Below, one piece after another: positions 63,369-64,000 of a stretch of 64,000 bases of DNA. The DNA is taken from positions 79,496,559 through 79,560,558 of the forward strand of contig CM040117.1 of assembly GCA_022559845.1 (NCBI GenBank), read 5' to 3'. The notes below the pieces were generated by a model. The model was given only the letters and a program-made list of their open reading frames with translations, had not been told where the DNA came from and ran no database searches. The translations under genes and the position numbers were made by a program. Position 1 is the first letter of the stretch, and every line of letters starts with the position of its first letter. This DNA comes from Amorphophallus konjac. Lineage: Eukaryota; Streptophyta; Magnoliopsida; Alismatales; Araceae.

Positions 63369-64000
63369 AGCCTTCTTGACCTACTGAAGAACGAGATTTT
63401 TCATCCAAAGCAAGCTACGCGTAGGAATCACATCCTCTCAACCTCTATATCTCGGTACCTGCTGATCAGATAAATCCCAGAATACTCTGTATATAACAGA
63501 GTGACGTTGTTCTTCAACTTTCTCCACGAATCATCACCTTAATCAGGTAGGTTCTCTCAAGAACGTAGCCCAAACTAGCGTAATATCTTTAATAATATCA
63601 TCGATCCTCCATGCATATAGTTTTATTGTGGTTTCAACTGTTTCTATGCAATTTTCAAAGCAACGCCCTTGACCAGGGCGCTAATTTAAAATAAGCGACC
63701 CACACCAGGGCGCTAATTCTTGTTTTGACGCCCTACCTAGGAGTCGTCAATTTCATATAAATTGATAATTACCCATGTTTAAAATTCTATATCTATGAAA
63801 CCATGAACCTAATCTAATGCATGTTCATCCTGATTGAATCCTGCTATTTTTCTGGTCCTGACCATGTACCTATTTCCTGAAAATTTAATATCTGAAATTT
63901 GGAAAATTATTGAATTAACGACCTGCACAAAGGCGTTTCTTATTGAACCGACGCCCCAGATCAGGGCGCAAATTGAAAGGTAACGCCCCTGACCAGGGCG

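Larger units (their letters stand above)
62596..64000 (+). mobile_element. Tek-7: partial 5' LTR of a Tek-5 relative
   Basis: Begins TGTAGCAACCC like Tek-5 and follows it closely to about 63085 and again from about 63545. The middle differs and carries a duplicated hairpin unit. It runs off the right edge. Inserted in the antisense gene remnant of Tat-C. It could be a solo LTR; the window cannot tell. Confidence 0.9.

Noticed and set aside
1..64000. tRNA, rRNA or ordinary host protein genes
   Set aside because: None could be recognised; tRNA-like matches are only the primer-binding sites.

Overview
This window looks like nuclear DNA of a flowering plant with a large, retrotransposon-rich genome. 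Everything that can be recognised is LTR-retrotransposon sequence. No ordinary host gene, rRNA, tRNA or CRISPR array was seen. The species cannot be told from the sequence.

Layout. (1) 1-9834, minus strand: Ty3/gypsy element 'Tat-A' of the Tat group (integrase start at the left edge, two RNase H domains, RT, G-patch, protease, gag, 5' LTR). It lies inside (2) 'Tat-B', minus strand, 9835-27179, same domain order. Tat-B is also split at 13533-21399 by (3) element 'N', a complete but non-autonomous gypsy-type element with 2.4-kb LTRs, a GTATG target duplication and an unusual repeat-bearing ORF. Tat-B itself sits in the 5' LTR of (4) 'Copia-3', a plus-strand Sirevirus-like Ty1/copia element (27180-29955, resuming at 52970). 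Copia-3 keeps a long gag but has lost nearly all of pol. (5) 'Tek-5', a plus-strand chromovirus (Tekay/Del type, with chromodomain), 29956-52964, is inserted at the end of the Copia-3 pol remnant (duplication TGTTG). It is in turn split by (6) 'Copia-4', 35705-48389, a near-intact Sirevirus-like element (duplication ATCTC). (7) The Copia-3 3' LTR (from 55016) is broken near 56.4 kb by 'Tat-C', a plus-strand element of the Tat-B family starting in pol. Its 3' region carries (8) an antisense, intron-containing coiled-coil gene remnant. It is interrupted at 62596 by (9) the 5' LTR of 'Tek-7', a relative of Tek-5 that runs off the window.

Decay state. Copia-4 has open gag and pol frames and near-identical LTRs, so it is probably the youngest. 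N is also recent. Tek-5, Tat-A, Tat-B and Tat-C carry in-frame stops, several of which are C-to-T or G-to-A changes visible by comparing copies within the window.

The most interesting signals are non-coding. A roughly 105-nt leader block with two stem-loops is shared, in sense orientation, by the Tat elements and the chromovirus, with stem sequences that change in compensating ways. Short hairpin motifs are amplified in nearly every LTR family here. A pair of conserved blocks lies in the 3' non-coding region of both Copia elements. Element N joins a protease-like domain without an active site, duplicated novel modules and an integrase tail. All structure and age statements come from reading by eye; no alignment or folding program was run.
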